Positions 37,519-47,258 of a DNA stretch of 64,000 nt are shown one piece after another; positions within the stretch are counted from its first letter, which is position 1, and each line of letters begins with the position of its first letter. The stretch lies in contig CAIVQG010000072.1 in the NCBI GenBank assembly GCA_903907985.1, forward strand, positions 58,577 to 122,576, written 5' to 3'. The notes under the pieces are model-generated. The model ran no database searches and was not told the DNA's origin. It saw only the letters and a program-made list of their open reading frames with translations. A program made the position numbers and the translations under genes. This DNA is from an uncultured delta proteobacterium. GTDB lineage: Bacteria > Desulfobacterota > Syntrophia > Syntrophales > Smithellaceae.

Positions 37519-37570
37519 TGTCATGCCGGACTCGATCCGGCATCCAGTTAAATTAATTCTGGATTCCTGC
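37519..37570. repeat. REP-like palindromic element
   Basis: GCCGGACTCGATCCGGC hairpin then ATCCAGttaaattaattCTGGAT hairpin. Confidence 0.7.
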
Positions 37571-37641
37571 TTTCGAGACTGTGTTGCAATGTCAGGCGTT
37601 ACCATAAAAATCTTCATACCGGCGAAGAAGACCTTCATTTG

Positions 37642-38037
37642 CTATTGAGAGGAAGCCAAGAACCCCTCCAGTGACACCACTGTGGGAATCCAGGTTGCAT
37701 GCGTCCATTGTAATTTGACGCCATTCCCTCTGTCTTTCGTCTGAATAAAAGATGTCCTTAACTTTATAACCTGAGAAACTAATGATCCGTATGGCTTCGG
37801 AACAGCTATTCGGGCTATCAAGGCTTCGAGGTCCCTGGCAGCTTTAAGCATCCACATCTCCTGATGTGCTATATAGATTGCCGGTCCGATCTTCCCTTTC
37901 CCGTTATCAAACTTTGTTACTCCACCCGTCGTCTGATCCTCCTGCTCGGTCGCATACGCCATTTGCGCTCCCGTCGCTATCAAGGCAACTAATACCAATA
38001 CCATCAATTTCTTTTTCATGATTTCCTCCTTATTCAT
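37642..38037 (-). CDS. Exported hypothetical protein
   Basis: Signal peptide MKKKLMVLVLVALIATGAQMAYA; SD AGGAGG-like upstream of ATG. Confidence 0.55.
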   Translation of the reverse strand: MNKEEIMKKKLMVLVLVALIATGAQMAYATEQEDQTTGGVTKFDNGKGKIGPAIYIAHQEMWMLKAARDLEALIARIAVPKPYGSLVSQVIKLRTSFIQTKDRGNGVKLQWTHATWIPTVVSLEGFLASSQ

Positions 38038-38247
38038 GTTAAAGTTCTCATGGTTTTTGCCGCAGATGACTATATATTATACATGGCTAATTACAGTAAG
38101 CAACAAACATAAACACCAGGAATAATGTAAACAACTTTTTGAAAACACATTGAGATTGAATTTGCAAAAAGTATTTGGGCAACAGGCCGTCAAGACCTGC
38201 CCCTATTGTTCCAACTTAATCCTACGCCGTCCGTATTTATATCATTT

Positions 38248-38937
38248 TTACCGGATACCGTTCACTACTCCGTAAAGATAGGCGAAGGTATTGGCCGGAG
38301 TGCTCCAAATGGAGAGAGCTTTATTGCCGTACTTCGAGTTGAGTTCCTTCTGGGGATACCAGGGATCGGGTTGAACAGTGACAGGCTTTGCAGGAGAGTT
38401 CAGCGCCACGGCGGGGCTGAACCAATCGGGTCTCTCGCCCGGTTCATATACTTTCCAGGATTGCTGATCAGTCATAAAAACAATCTGATTATTGGCATCG
38501 ACGGCAATAAGCATTAAACCGAAACTGCCGCCACGGCGGCCGCCCACAGTAAAAACATCGCCGTTCTTGATGATTGCCTGAGCTTTAAATGCCGGTTGGG
38601 GCGCTTCATCCGGACGAGTTTTGAAGGAAGGCTGATAGTTTCTGAGCGGTTTCCCGTTGAGATAAACGTCGGCATCATCCGCCATATGCCAGTAGATGGT
38701 TACAGCCTTTCCCTGCGCGTTGGAAACCGTGTTGGAATCAACATTGCCCTTAAAGCCGGCATCTTTGGTTTCATCTGCCGGCGGCGGAGAGGTCTGTTTT
38801 AATTTTCCGGAGTTGATGATCTTGACCCACTCTTCCATGGTTACCTTGCCATCACCGGCAGCACAAAAACCCGGGGCAGTAAAAAGAAAAAATAAAAAGA
38901 AGACGACAGTTGCGATAGTCAAATTGCGGAACTTCAT
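38248..38937 (-). CDS. Exported hypothetical protein
   Basis: Signal peptide MKFRNLTIATVVFFLFFLFTAPGFCA; SD AAGGAG upstream; promoter at 38970-38998. Confidence 0.6.
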   Translation of the reverse strand: MKFRNLTIATVVFFLFFLFTAPGFCAAGDGKVTMEEWVKIINSGKLKQTSPPPADETKDAGFKGNVDSNTVSNAQGKAVTIYWHMADDADVYLNGKPLRNYQPSFKTRPDEAPQPAFKAQAIIKNGDVFTVGGRRGGSFGLMLIAVDANNQIVFMTDQQSWKVYEPGERPDWFSPAVALNSPAKPVTVQPDPWYPQKELNSKYGNKALSIWSTPANTFAYLYGVVNGIR

Positions 38938-38969
38938 AATTAACTCCTTGGGCAGATATATTGGGGCTA

Positions 38970-38998
38970 TTTATACGAAGATTTATCCCGGATGTCAA
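38970..38998 (-). promoter_or_regulatory. Sigma70-type promoter TTGACA-N17-TATAAA
   Basis: Minus strand TTGACATCCGGGATAAATCTTCGTATAAA. Confidence 0.7.
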
Positions 38999-39027
38999 TG
39001 GAACCATCCCAATTATCCCCATTTCTT

Positions 39028-39342
39028 TTAAGCCGCTTTCAGAGGATGAATTCTCTTTATTTCAGATTGATGCGATTGCTGCGCGTTCCAGAGATCATAA
39101 GCGCGCTGTGCGTTTAGCCAGAATTCAGCGGTATTACCGAACAAACGGCTCAGACGCAGCGCCATGAGAGGTGTTAGCGCGCGACTCTCCCTTAACAATT
39201 CATTCACTGTTTGACGCGAAACACCAAGCGCTTTGGCAAAACCGGTAACATTGAGATTATAATCCGGCATAAAATCTTCTCTCAGTATTTCACCCGGATG
39301 CGTTGGCTTTACTTTTCTTTTTCCATTATATTTTATGCTCAT
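39028..39342 (-). CDS. HigA-family antitoxin / addiction-module HTH protein
   Basis: THPGEILREDFMPDYNLNVTGFAKALGVSRQTVNELLRESRALTPLMALRLSRLFGNTAEFWLNAQRAYDLW. Confidence 0.9.
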   Translation of the reverse strand: MSIKYNGKRKVKPTHPGEILREDFMPDYNLNVTGFAKALGVSRQTVNELLRESRALTPLMALRLSRLFGNTAEFWLNAQRAYDLWNAQQSHQSEIKRIHPLKAA

Positions 39343-39477
39343 ATTTCCACCTCTTTTTGCTGTTGTTAATGCTGCCTAATTATCCGATAGTTAAGTATAC
39401 TGTCCACGGAATTCCAGCAAAACGAATAAATAATCCATTTATCCTACCTGTCCTTTAAGTGATAATGGCTTAGGTTA

Positions 39478-39927
39478 TTATAACGGTAATAATTTAGTTG
39501 TAAATTCTTGATCGGCCCGCTTAACTTGCAAAATAATCGGTTCATTCTCGAAAAACAAATTTATTATGGTTAGATCATTATTCCATGTGTCCGGTTCTTT
39601 TCCGTTGATTGAGAGTATTTTATCGCCTTCTTTTAAACCGGCTTTTTCAGCTTCTGATTGCGGCCTGACTGATTTTATAGTCATGTGGACAGTCTGGCCC
39701 AAATCGCGCTCGTTTTTAGGCAAATAATATTCCGTGGTAGAAGCGAATGTTATTCCGCGTGCCGATTCGACCGTCTTTTGTCTTGTTTTAAGAATTTTAA
39801 TTTCGTTCTCAACGTCGCTTACCATTAACGGCACTAATAACAGCTGTATGCAGCCAGTTAAAAGAAAAATACTTAACAAATTCGCTAATAATATTTTTTT
39901 CATAATTAATTTCCTTTCAGGCGGCAA
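39478..39927 (-). CDS. PDZ-domain lipoprotein-like protein
   Basis: Lipobox-like SIFLLTGC; PDZ-like PQSEAEKAGLKEGDKILSINGKEPDTW. Confidence 0.7.
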   Translation of the reverse strand: MPPERKLIMKKILLANLLSIFLLTGCIQLLLVPLMVSDVENEIKILKTRQKTVESARGITFASTTEYYLPKNERDLGQTVHMTIKSVRPQSEAEKAGLKEGDKILSINGKEPDTWNNDLTIINLFFENEPIILQVKRADQEFTTKLLPL

Positions 39928-40333
39928 TTGCCGATCCGCAGTGTTTGCATTTAATTGCTTCTATCTTGATTTCTTCGGCACAGAATGGGCATTTTTTTAT
40001 TGTGTGATTATTTCCGGCCGCTAAAGGTTTCGCATCCAGAGGAGTGTTTTTTGCAAGTGCGCCGCAATTAGGGCATTTGTATTTATTCCAGCCCCAGGCA
40101 ATAAAAATCAATCCTGGTATGATATAGCATATTAACAATACTATGGAGACAAATATTGGCAATCCGTGATTTGAGAGCCATGTTTTCATTTTCCCTTCAT
40201 ATCCGCAGGCCAGGCATTTCCGGTCTGCGCCGGGAATTATTTTGGGTCTCTTTTTTCTTGTTGCGACTGCCCAGATTATGAAAGCTATAAGTGCAATAAC
40301 GACTACAGCAACAATAAAAGTTTCCATCCCCAT
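39917..40333 (-). CDS. Membrane-anchored zinc-ribbon protein
   Basis: N-terminal TM; CLACGYEG, CPNCGALA, CPFCAEEIKIEAIKCKHCGSAI. Confidence 0.7.
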   Translation of the reverse strand: MGMETFIVAVVVIALIAFIIWAVATRKKRPKIIPGADRKCLACGYEGKMKTWLSNHGLPIFVSIVLLICYIIPGLIFIAWGWNKYKCPNCGALAKNTPLDAKPLAAGNNHTIKKCPFCAEEIKIEAIKCKHCGSAIAA

Positions 40334-40351
40334 CCTTTTTGTTGGAATATT

Positions 40352-40801
40352 TTATTTAGCTATCTTTTTCTTTGTCCCCGCTTTTTTTATGACCAGTTTG
40401 GATTTTGTTTTCCCTGCAGGTGTTTTGCCCGGCTTCAACTCCCTGCCCGCGGCAAAAGCTTTTCCTGCTGCCGTTTTCCCGAATCCCGCTTTTTTGGCGG
40501 GTACTTCTTTGTATGCAGCTGGTTTTACGGCTTTATAATATCCGATTTTTGCATCCCTAGATAATTCCATGGCCCTTATAGCTTCAGGGCTTGTTGATTG
40601 CATCTGTTCTAATTGCGCAGTCCAGGATTTAATTTTATATTTATCTGCTTTATCGCCTAGAAGCAGTTCTTTGATTAATTTGGATATTATATCTTTTTCT
40701 TTTTTTGATGAGGCCAATTTTTTGAAATATGTGAGTATGGGTTTGAGGACATCGATTCCTATTTTAACCGCTGTGAGTGTAGTTGAAACTGGATCTGTCA
40801 T
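40352..40801 (-). CDS. Hypothetical protein with Lys/Ala/Gly-rich C-terminal tail (start revised)
   Basis: MTDPVSTTLTAVKIG... from ATG 40801 with AAGGAGG SD; tail KKAGFGKTAAGKAFAAGRELKPGKTPAGKTKSKLVIKKAGTKKKIAK. Confidence 0.6.
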   Translation of the reverse strand: MTDPVSTTLTAVKIGIDVLKPILTYFKKLASSKKEKDIISKLIKELLLGDKADKYKIKSWTAQLEQMQSTSPEAIRAMELSRDAKIGYYKAVKPAAYKEVPAKKAGFGKTAAGKAFAAGRELKPGKTPAGKTKSKLVIKKAGTKKKIAK

Positions 40802-40886
40802 ATAAATCCTCCTTGTATTCGATAGTGATTTATTAACTATTCCCTGAGGAATCATCAAATAATCGATCATTCCCTAAAAAATTAAT

Positions 40887-40930
40887 GGGAACGGTTCTAT
40901 TATAATATCTACGGATAATAGAACCGTCCC
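40887..40930. terminator. Long hairpin upstream of the hypothetical gene / downstream of none; possible repeat-derived terminator
   Basis: GGGAACGGTTCTATTAT aatatctacgg ATAATAGAACCGTCCC, about 15-bp stem with one bulge. Confidence 0.55.
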
Positions 40931-40966
40931 TAATTACAACTAATTATCAAAAAACAAACCGGTGCT

Positions 40967-42151
40967 TTAAATCCTTTCCAATATCGTAGCGATCCCCTGG
41001 CCGCCGCCGATGCAGATGGTTACAAGAGCGTATCTTCCGCCTCTTCTCTTCAATTCATTCAATGCCCCGAGCACCAATCTGCCGCCGCTCATCCCGTTCG
41101 GATGACCGAAGGCAATGGCGCCACCGTTCGGATTCCATTTTTCCGGATCAACTTTGTGGCCCTGCTTTGCCAGCTCTTTCATGACAGCCAGTGTCTGGGA
41201 GGCAAATGCCTCGTTGCATTCGATTACATCCATATCTTCCAGTTTCAAACCGGCACTCTTCAGGGCTTTGGGCGTCGCATAGGCCGGTCCGATACCCATG
41301 TACTTTGGTTCAACGCCGGCAAGCGCACAGGACAAAAAGCGCCCCATGGGCTTCAGATTGAGCTCCTTGCACTTCTCGCCGGACATGACAAGTACCGCAA
41401 CTCCTCCGTCGTTCATGCCGGAAGAATTACCGGCCGTTACGGTCCCGCCCTTTTTAAAGGCCGGATTCAAAGCCGCCAGTTTTTCCAGAGTGGTCCCACG
41501 GGGATGTTCGTCCCGGTCAAAAATAATGGGATCGCCTTTCTTCTGGGGAATAGGTATTGGAACAATCTCCTCTTTAAAATATCCGGCTTCGATTGCTTTT
41601 ATCGCCTGCGTCTGGCTTCTCAGGGCAAAGGCATCCTGCTCTTCCCGGGAAACACCCCACTCCTCAGCTAATGTCTCCGCAATGATTCCCATCGGCACAT
41701 CGGTTTCTTTTGTCGGGCCGGTACTCTTACCAATAAAAGCGTTCGGCGCGAGGGAAAAAGGAACTTTCTGGCGTTCCATTAAATATGGGGCAGTGCTCCA
41801 GCTCTCGCATCCGCCGGCAATATACGCCTCTCCCATTCCGGAAAGAATTAATGCAGCGGCACTGTTGACCGTCTGCAATGCCGACCCGCACTGCCTTTCC
41901 ACCGTCTGCCCCGGGACGCTAACCGGGAATCCTGCTTTCAGGACTGCCCATCTGGCGATATTTACTGCGGCATTATTGGTGCAGGCATGTCCGATGAGAA
42001 CGTCATCCAGAATAGCCGGATCAATCTTGGTTTTTTCGATTAATCTTTTCAGGGCAAATGCAGCCAGTTCTTCGGGCCGAAACCCGGAAAGGGCTCCACC
42101 CATTCTTCCAATCGGCGTTCTCACACCATCAACAATAAATACTTCTCTCAT
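40967..42151 (-). CDS. Thiolase / acetyl-CoA acetyltransferase family
   Basis: [48 protein letters not shown]. Confidence 0.95.
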   Translation of the reverse strand: MREVFIVDGVRTPIGRMGGALSGFRPEELAAFALKRLIEKTKIDPAILDDVLIGHACTNNAAVNIARWAVLKAGFPVSVPGQTVERQCGSALQTVNSAAALILSGMGEAYIAGGCESWSTAPYLMERQKVPFSLAPNAFIGKSTGPTKETDVPMGIIAETLAEEWGVSREEQDAFALRSQTQAIKAIEAGYFKEEIVPIPIPQKKGDPIIFDRDEHPRGTTLEKLAALNPAFKKGGTVTAGNSSGMNDGGVAVLVMSGEKCKELNLKPMGRFLSCALAGVEPKYMGIGPAYATPKALKSAGLKLEDMDVIECNEAFASQTLAVMKELAKQGHKVDPEKWNPNGGAIAFGHPNGMSGGRLVLGALNELKRRGGRYALVTICIGGGQGIATILERI

Positions 42152-42397
42152 TTGCAGTCTCCTTACAGTTTTAAATAATTGTTGATTATCACTATCCCTA
42201 ACCGCTTTTGATACGTGGCAAATGATACTACTACGCTACACTTCGGGGATAATTCAACTTACAAGTTTCATTAACTATTTTTGAAATACATTGCAAGAAG
42301 AAACAATCAGTTGGCCGTTTAAAAAGATTACTTTGCCTGCAATGTAAAGGGATATGTTTAAGATGTCTCCCTATGGTCCGACATGACAAGTACATCT

Positions 42398-42425
42398 CTG
42401 GATTCCAGCCTTCGCGGGAATGACA
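42398..42425. repeat. REP-like repeat fragment
   Basis: CTGGATTCCAGCCTTCGCGGGAATGACA, sharing blocks with the elements at 37519 and 60833. Confidence 0.55.
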
Positions 42426-42573
42426 GAGGAACTTAATAATCGCGAAATTAGTAACAGGGCGCTGCGCCTAATCGGCAGTTTTTTATTTGGACAATATCCA
42501 AAGTTATGTAATAATCTTTTACGAAGGCTGAAGACTGAGGGCTGAGGGCTAAAAAGAGAAGGCTTAGTATCAA

Positions 42574-44076
42574 ATGATTAAAGCTGATGTCATTATTATT
42601 GGCGGAGGCGCCACCGGATGCGGCATTGCCAGGGATCTGGCACTGCGCGGCATTCCTCATTGTCTCATTGAAAAAGGCGACTTCGCGGCGGGAACCACCG
42701 GGGCCTGCCATGGCCTGCTGCACAGCGGCGGACGGTATGCCGTTAACGACCCGATAGCCGCCAGAGAATGTTATGATGAAAACCAGATCCTCCGGAGAAT
42801 CGCCATAAAATGCGTCGAGCAAACGGGGGGACTGTTCGTGCGCCTGCCCGGTGATTCCAAGCGTTTCCGGGAATTATTTCTGCGCAGCTGTGGAGAAGTC
42901 GGCATCCCTACGGAAGTTATTTCCTCGACCAAGGCTCTTGATCTGGTTCCTAATCTGAATCCCGAAATAGAAGAAGCAATCAAGGTTCCCGATTGTTCCA
43001 TTGATCCGTTCCGCCTGTGCATGCTTAATATTCGAACTTCGCAGCTGCGGAACAACCTAATTTTCACCCGGCATAAAGTTACGGAAATTATCAAATCACA
43101 CGGCCGTTGTATCGGCGTTAAAGCCACCGATCAGTCGACCGGTGAAGCGAGGGAAATCCACGCCAACATAATTGTTAACGCAACCGGCGCATGGGCAAAT
43201 ATGATTGCTTCCCTGGCCGGTTGTGAAGTGCCGATGACGCTGGCCAAAGGCTCTCTGGTCATTACCAATCACCGCTTGACCAATATGGTAATCAACCGAC
43301 TGCGACCGCCATCCGACGGCGACATAATAGTGCCCAATGAGGCCGTTTGTCTGGCCGGAACAACGTCGCTGGCCGTGGAAAATCCGGATAAAATCGGCAT
43401 TGAAGCCGCAGAGGTAGATACTATCATCAGCGAGGCGGGACGGATGATTCCGCATTTTAATAATACCCGTATTATCCGCGCTTTTTCTGGTGTCCGGCCG
43501 CTGCTCAAATCTCAGAAAATGGACAGCCATGAAATTTCGCGTGGTTTCCGGATTATCGATCACCAAAACGGTATGTATAGTATTGTGGGAGGGAAACTGA
43601 CAACTTTTCGTCTGATGGCGGAAAAGATGGTCGATACCATTATGGCTTCTTTCAATCTCAAGAGAGCCTGTGAAACTGCCGCAATACCGCTGGACGGACA
43701 GGAAGAACTCAGCGGCTACCCGCTCTCCAAACGTCTGGCGGACATGAAAGATATTGTCTGCGAATGCGAGCTGGTGAACAGAAAAGAAGTGGAGCGGATT
43801 ATCAATCAGACCGGCACAAGAAATGTCGGCGATATCACGCACCGGACACGCCTGGGCATGGGGCCATGCCAGGGTGGTTTCTGCACTTTTCGGGCACTGG
43901 GAATAATGAATGATATGAGTGTTGTATCGCCTGAACAATCGATGGCGATGCTCCGTGACTTTCTCCAGCGGCGGTTCCGGGGAATAAGGTACGCTCTCTG
44001 GGGTGATCAGCTCCGAGAAGAGCAGCTTGTGGAATATATCTATCTGGGCATCCTGGCGCTGGAGAAACCAAAATGA
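42574..44076 (+). CDS. glpA: Anaerobic glycerol-3-phosphate dehydrogenase subunit A
   Basis: FAD-binding DVIIIGGGATGCGIARDLALRGIPHCLIEKGDFAAGTTG; C-terminal Cys cluster CECELV...RTRLGMGPCQGGFC; followed by glpB and glpC. Confidence 0.93.
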   Translation: MIKADVIIIGGGATGCGIARDLALRGIPHCLIEKGDFAAGTTGACHGLLHSGGRYAVNDPIAARECYDENQILRRIAIKCVEQTGGLFVRLPGDSKRFRELFLRSCGEVGIPTEVISSTKALDLVPNLNPEIEEAIKVPDCSIDPFRLCMLNIRTSQLRNNLIFTRHKVTEIIKSHGRCIGVKATDQSTGEAREIHANIIVNATGAWANMIASLAGCEVPMTLAKGSLVITNHRLTNMVINRLRPPSDGDIIVPNEAVCLAGTTSLAVENPDKIGIEAAEVDTIISEAGRMIPHFNNTRIIRAFSGVRPLLKSQKMDSHEISRGFRIIDHQNGMYSIVGGKLTTFRLMAEKMVDTIMASFNLKRACETAAIPLDGQEELSGYPLSKRLADMKDIVCECELVNRKEVERIINQTGTRNVGDITHRTRLGMGPCQGGFCTFRALGIMNDMSVVSPEQSMAMLRDFLQRRFRGIRYALWGDQLREEQLVEYIYLGILALEKPK

Positions 44077-45269
44077 GCGTTACCGAATACGATGTCATTA
44101 TCATCGGAGCCGGAGTAGCAGGCCTGACAGCGGGAGCTCTTCTGGCCTCGCGCGGTTTCCAGGTCGCCTTAGTCACCGCCGGTGAGCCGACAGCCTGTCT
44201 TTCCACCGGCTGCATTGACGTTTGCTCCGGCAATCATAATCCTCTTGCCGGCATTAAGGAACTGCCCGATGCACATCCCTTTCACCTTGTCCCCGAAAAA
44301 ACAATCACAGAGTCACTGGATAATTTTCTAAAAGCCATGCAGGAAATGGGAATTCCATATACCGGAACTCTCGCCGAAAATCGCCTTGTCCTTTCCGCTC
44401 TGGGCACGTTTAAAACTTCCTGCCTCGTTCCTTCCACAATGAAAGCGGCGCCGCAGGATACCAGGGACAGCATCCACATCATCTCCTTTGCCGGACTCAA
44501 AGATTTTTATCCCGGCTATATCATCTCCCGGCGCCCGAATACTGAATTTTCCGTATACGATGCCGGAGTTGCAAGCACCATGGGTATCGCCGCGCATTTC
44601 GAGGAAGAAGATTGTCTCGAACGCTTCATCAGCTGGCTGAAAGGACAAAATGTTAGCGCCGACAGGATTGCCTTCCCTGCCGTTCTCGGTCTGGAATCGG
44701 CGGATAAAATTGTCAAAATGTTAGCGCTACGTATCGGGAAGCCCGTCTTTGAAATCCCCACCATTCCGCCATCCATGCCCGGCAGAAGGTTGTTCAACGC
44801 TCTGAAAGACTATTTCCGCAAAAAGGGCGGCACTATCTACTGGGGGTGGCCGGTTAGCGGCGTGGAAAAATCGGGAAAAATCATTGAGGGGGTAACGACG
44901 GCGTCTAAAGGAAGGCCCAATAGCCTGAACGGGAAATCATTCATTCTGGCAACCGGATCATTTGTCGGTGGCGGTCTTGTGGCCGGGCGGGAAACAATTA
45001 CCGAAAATATTTTCCATCTGCCGGTACACGTTCCCGGTGCGCGAGAGACATGGTTCGAGAATGATTATTTTTCTTTCAGCCACGGTATTGGCCGGGCGGG
45101 AATAATAGTGGATTCATCTTTGCGTCCTGACGGATCGCCGCTGGAAAACATTTTTGTGTGCGGGGGCATCCTGGCTGATACAGAGATATTGAAAAACGGT
45201 TGCGGTCACGGCCTGGCGATAGCAACAGGACAAAGGGCAGCGGAATCCTGCATGGAGTGTCTGCGATGA
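44073..45269 (+). CDS. glpB: Anaerobic glycerol-3-phosphate dehydrogenase subunit B
   Basis: DVIIIGAGVAGLTAGALLASRGFQVALVTAG; ATGA overlap with glpA. Confidence 0.92.
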   Translation: MSVTEYDVIIIGAGVAGLTAGALLASRGFQVALVTAGEPTACLSTGCIDVCSGNHNPLAGIKELPDAHPFHLVPEKTITESLDNFLKAMQEMGIPYTGTLAENRLVLSALGTFKTSCLVPSTMKAAPQDTRDSIHIISFAGLKDFYPGYIISRRPNTEFSVYDAGVASTMGIAAHFEEEDCLERFISWLKGQNVSADRIAFPAVLGLESADKIVKMLALRIGKPVFEIPTIPPSMPGRRLFNALKDYFRKKGGTIYWGWPVSGVEKSGKIIEGVTTASKGRPNSLNGKSFILATGSFVGGGLVAGRETITENIFHLPVHVPGARETWFENDYFSFSHGIGRAGIIVDSSLRPDGSPLENIFVCGGILADTEILKNGCGHGLAIATGQRAAESCMECLR

Positions 45270-46459
45270 ATTTCGAGCACTGCATACGCTGCACTATCTG
45301 TGTAGAGAATTGTCCGGTATTGCTGGTCAACCCGGATTTTCCCGGACCCAAGCAGGCGGGACCTGATGCTCAGCGTTTCCGGTCGGACAGAGAAAAGTCA
45401 TTTGACGAATGGGTGCTTCTTTGCAGTCAATGCAAACGCTGTGTAATATCGTGTCCGTGCGGCGTGGAGCCGGCGGAGATTATTTTAAAAGCCCAGCAAA
45501 TATATGGACAAGGACACCCCCGATCGGCGGCTCACCTCCTTTTCGCCAACAACTACTATTTGAGTGCATTGGGTTCTTTGCTCGCCCCTGTGGCCAATTG
45601 GTTTGCGGCAAGTGAGATCGGAAAAAAGATATTACGGTCTCTGGGTATTGCAACTTACATCCCCTTCCCGAAATTCCGTTTCCGGACTTTGCGCAACGAA
45701 AAAAAATCACGAACAAAAGGAATAAAGAAAGTTGCCTTTTTCTATGGATGCTACACTAACTTCTACCGCCCGGATATCGGAAGAAAAATTATTCGCTTGC
45801 TATCATCCTTCAACATCGATGTTGTTTTACCCCGTCAGTGGTGCTGCGGCCTTCCCGCTCTCGGCAACGGTAACCTGACGCTTGCCCGCTCTTTCGCGCA
45901 GAAGAATGCCGCTTCTTTATCCAACTATATTGATGCAGGATACGATATTGTTTATAGCTGCACATCCTGCGGCCAGGCCATTTTACATGATTATCCAAAC
46001 ATTCTGAAAATTCCGCAGGCAAAAAAGATCGCGGAAAATACTTATAACGTCCATGAATACATAGTTAAACTGATGGACGAAGGATATATCAAGCCACAAT
46101 TTCAGGAAGTGCGCCGCAAGCTTGCTTATCACATTCCCTGTCATCTCCGGGCACTGGGAATCGGCTACCCGGCGGCAAAGCTGATGTCTTTAATCCCCGC
46201 CCTGGAATGTGATATTCTCGATGACGCCTGCTGCGGGCTTTCCGGCAGTTACGGATTTAAAAAGAGTAACGAGCATACCGCTATGCAGATCGGGAATCGT
46301 GCTGTAGCTCACATCAAAAAAACCGGTGCGGAGGCCATTGTTTCCGATTGCGGCTCCTGCCGGATGCAATTGGGAGGACTCTCCGGCCTTATGACTCTCG
46401 ATCCGGCGGAAGTCCTCAGCGAAGCATTGGGTATTACAGAAATTATGGACCGTAAATAA
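45266..46459 (+). CDS. glpC: Anaerobic glycerol-3-phosphate dehydrogenase subunit C (start revised to 45266)
   Basis: Two [4Fe-4S] motifs CIRCTICVENCP, CSQCKRCVISCPC; CCG-type motifs GCYTNFYRPD..CCGLPALGNGN and DACCGLSGSYG; ATGA overlap with glpB. Confidence 0.92.
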   Translation: MNFEHCIRCTICVENCPVLLVNPDFPGPKQAGPDAQRFRSDREKSFDEWVLLCSQCKRCVISCPCGVEPAEIILKAQQIYGQGHPRSAAHLLFANNYYLSALGSLLAPVANWFAASEIGKKILRSLGIATYIPFPKFRFRTLRNEKKSRTKGIKKVAFFYGCYTNFYRPDIGRKIIRLLSSFNIDVVLPRQWCCGLPALGNGNLTLARSFAQKNAASLSNYIDAGYDIVYSCTSCGQAILHDYPNILKIPQAKKIAENTYNVHEYIVKLMDEGYIKPQFQEVRRKLAYHIPCHLRALGIGYPAAKLMSLIPALECDILDDACCGLSGSYGFKKSNEHTAMQIGNRAVAHIKKTGAEAIVSDCGSCRMQLGGLSGLMTLDPAEVLSEALGITEIMDRK

Positions 46460-46482
46460 ACAGAACCGTCCCGTTTATTTTT
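46454..46482 (+). terminator. Terminator after glpC
   Basis: AAATAAAC agaaccgtccc GTTTATTTTT. Confidence 0.6.
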
Positions 46483-46509
46483 CCGCACACAAAGTGACGC
46501 AGGTGATCA

Positions 46510-47130
46510 ATGAAAGCAAAACAGGAAAATAAAATTTGTCGTTGCCCCTGGGTTGATTTATCCAAGCCCGACTATATTGAATATCACGACAAAGAATGGG
46601 GTGTTCCGGTTTATGATGACCGGTTGATATTTGAATTTATTTCTCTGGAAGGCGCCCAGGCCGGTTTGAGCTGGTACACCGTTTTAAAAAAAAGGGAGAA
46701 TTACCGGATTGCCTTTGAAAATTTTGAACCGGAAACAATCGCCAAATTTAATCAGGCCAGGATTGAAAAACTTTTGCAAAATCCCGGGATCATCAGAAAC
46801 AGGCTGAAAATTGAATCCACCGTCAATAATGCCCGCAGGTTTCTGGAAGTGCAAAAATCCTTTGGCAGCTTTTCGCGATACATCTGGAGTTTTGTCGGAA
46901 ATCAACCCCAAATAAATACCATCCGCAATTTATCCGACTATCCCGCAACAAGCCCGGAGTCGGACGCGTTGAGCAAAGACCTCAAGAAAAGAGGTTTCAA
47001 ATTTATGGGCTCAACGATTTGCTATGCGCACATGCAGGCGACAGGAATGGTCAACGATCACAGCATTGATTGTTTCCGAAGAAAAGAGGTTATGAACCTC
47101 GTCATTCCGGAACCAGTCGGAATCAAGTAA
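46510..47130 (+). CDS. tag: DNA-3-methyladenine glycosylase I
   Basis: CPWVDLSKPDYIEYHDKEWGVPVYDDRLIFEFISLEGAQAGLSW; MGSTICYAHMQATGMVNDHS. Confidence 0.93.
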   Translation: MKAKQENKICRCPWVDLSKPDYIEYHDKEWGVPVYDDRLIFEFISLEGAQAGLSWYTVLKKRENYRIAFENFEPETIAKFNQARIEKLLQNPGIIRNRLKIESTVNNARRFLEVQKSFGSFSRYIWSFVGNQPQINTIRNLSDYPATSPESDALSKDLKKRGFKFMGSTICYAHMQATGMVNDHSIDCFRRKEVMNLVIPEPVGIK

Positions 47131-47206
47131 TCATCTGCACTATTTCTTGTTTTTTTGTCTAAAGATGGAACGTTGGAGGCGCACTTGACTGCTATGAAAA
47201 CAAACA

Positions 47207-47244
47207 AGTCTGCCTTTGACGTGTTGCAACGTCAAAGGCAGACT
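47207..47244 (-). terminator. Perfect 16-bp-stem hairpin between convergent tag and Rh channel gene
   Basis: AGTCTGCCTTTGACGT gttgca ACGTCAAAGGCAGACT; followed by TTGTTTGTTTTC on minus strand. Confidence 0.8.
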
Positions 47245-47258
47245 CCATCCTCTTGATT

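Noticed and set aside
41298-42185. Long + strand ORF (295 aa)
   Set aside because: Antisense shadow of the thiolase gene
43096-43938. Long minus-strand ORF (280 aa)
   Set aside because: Antisense shadow of glpA
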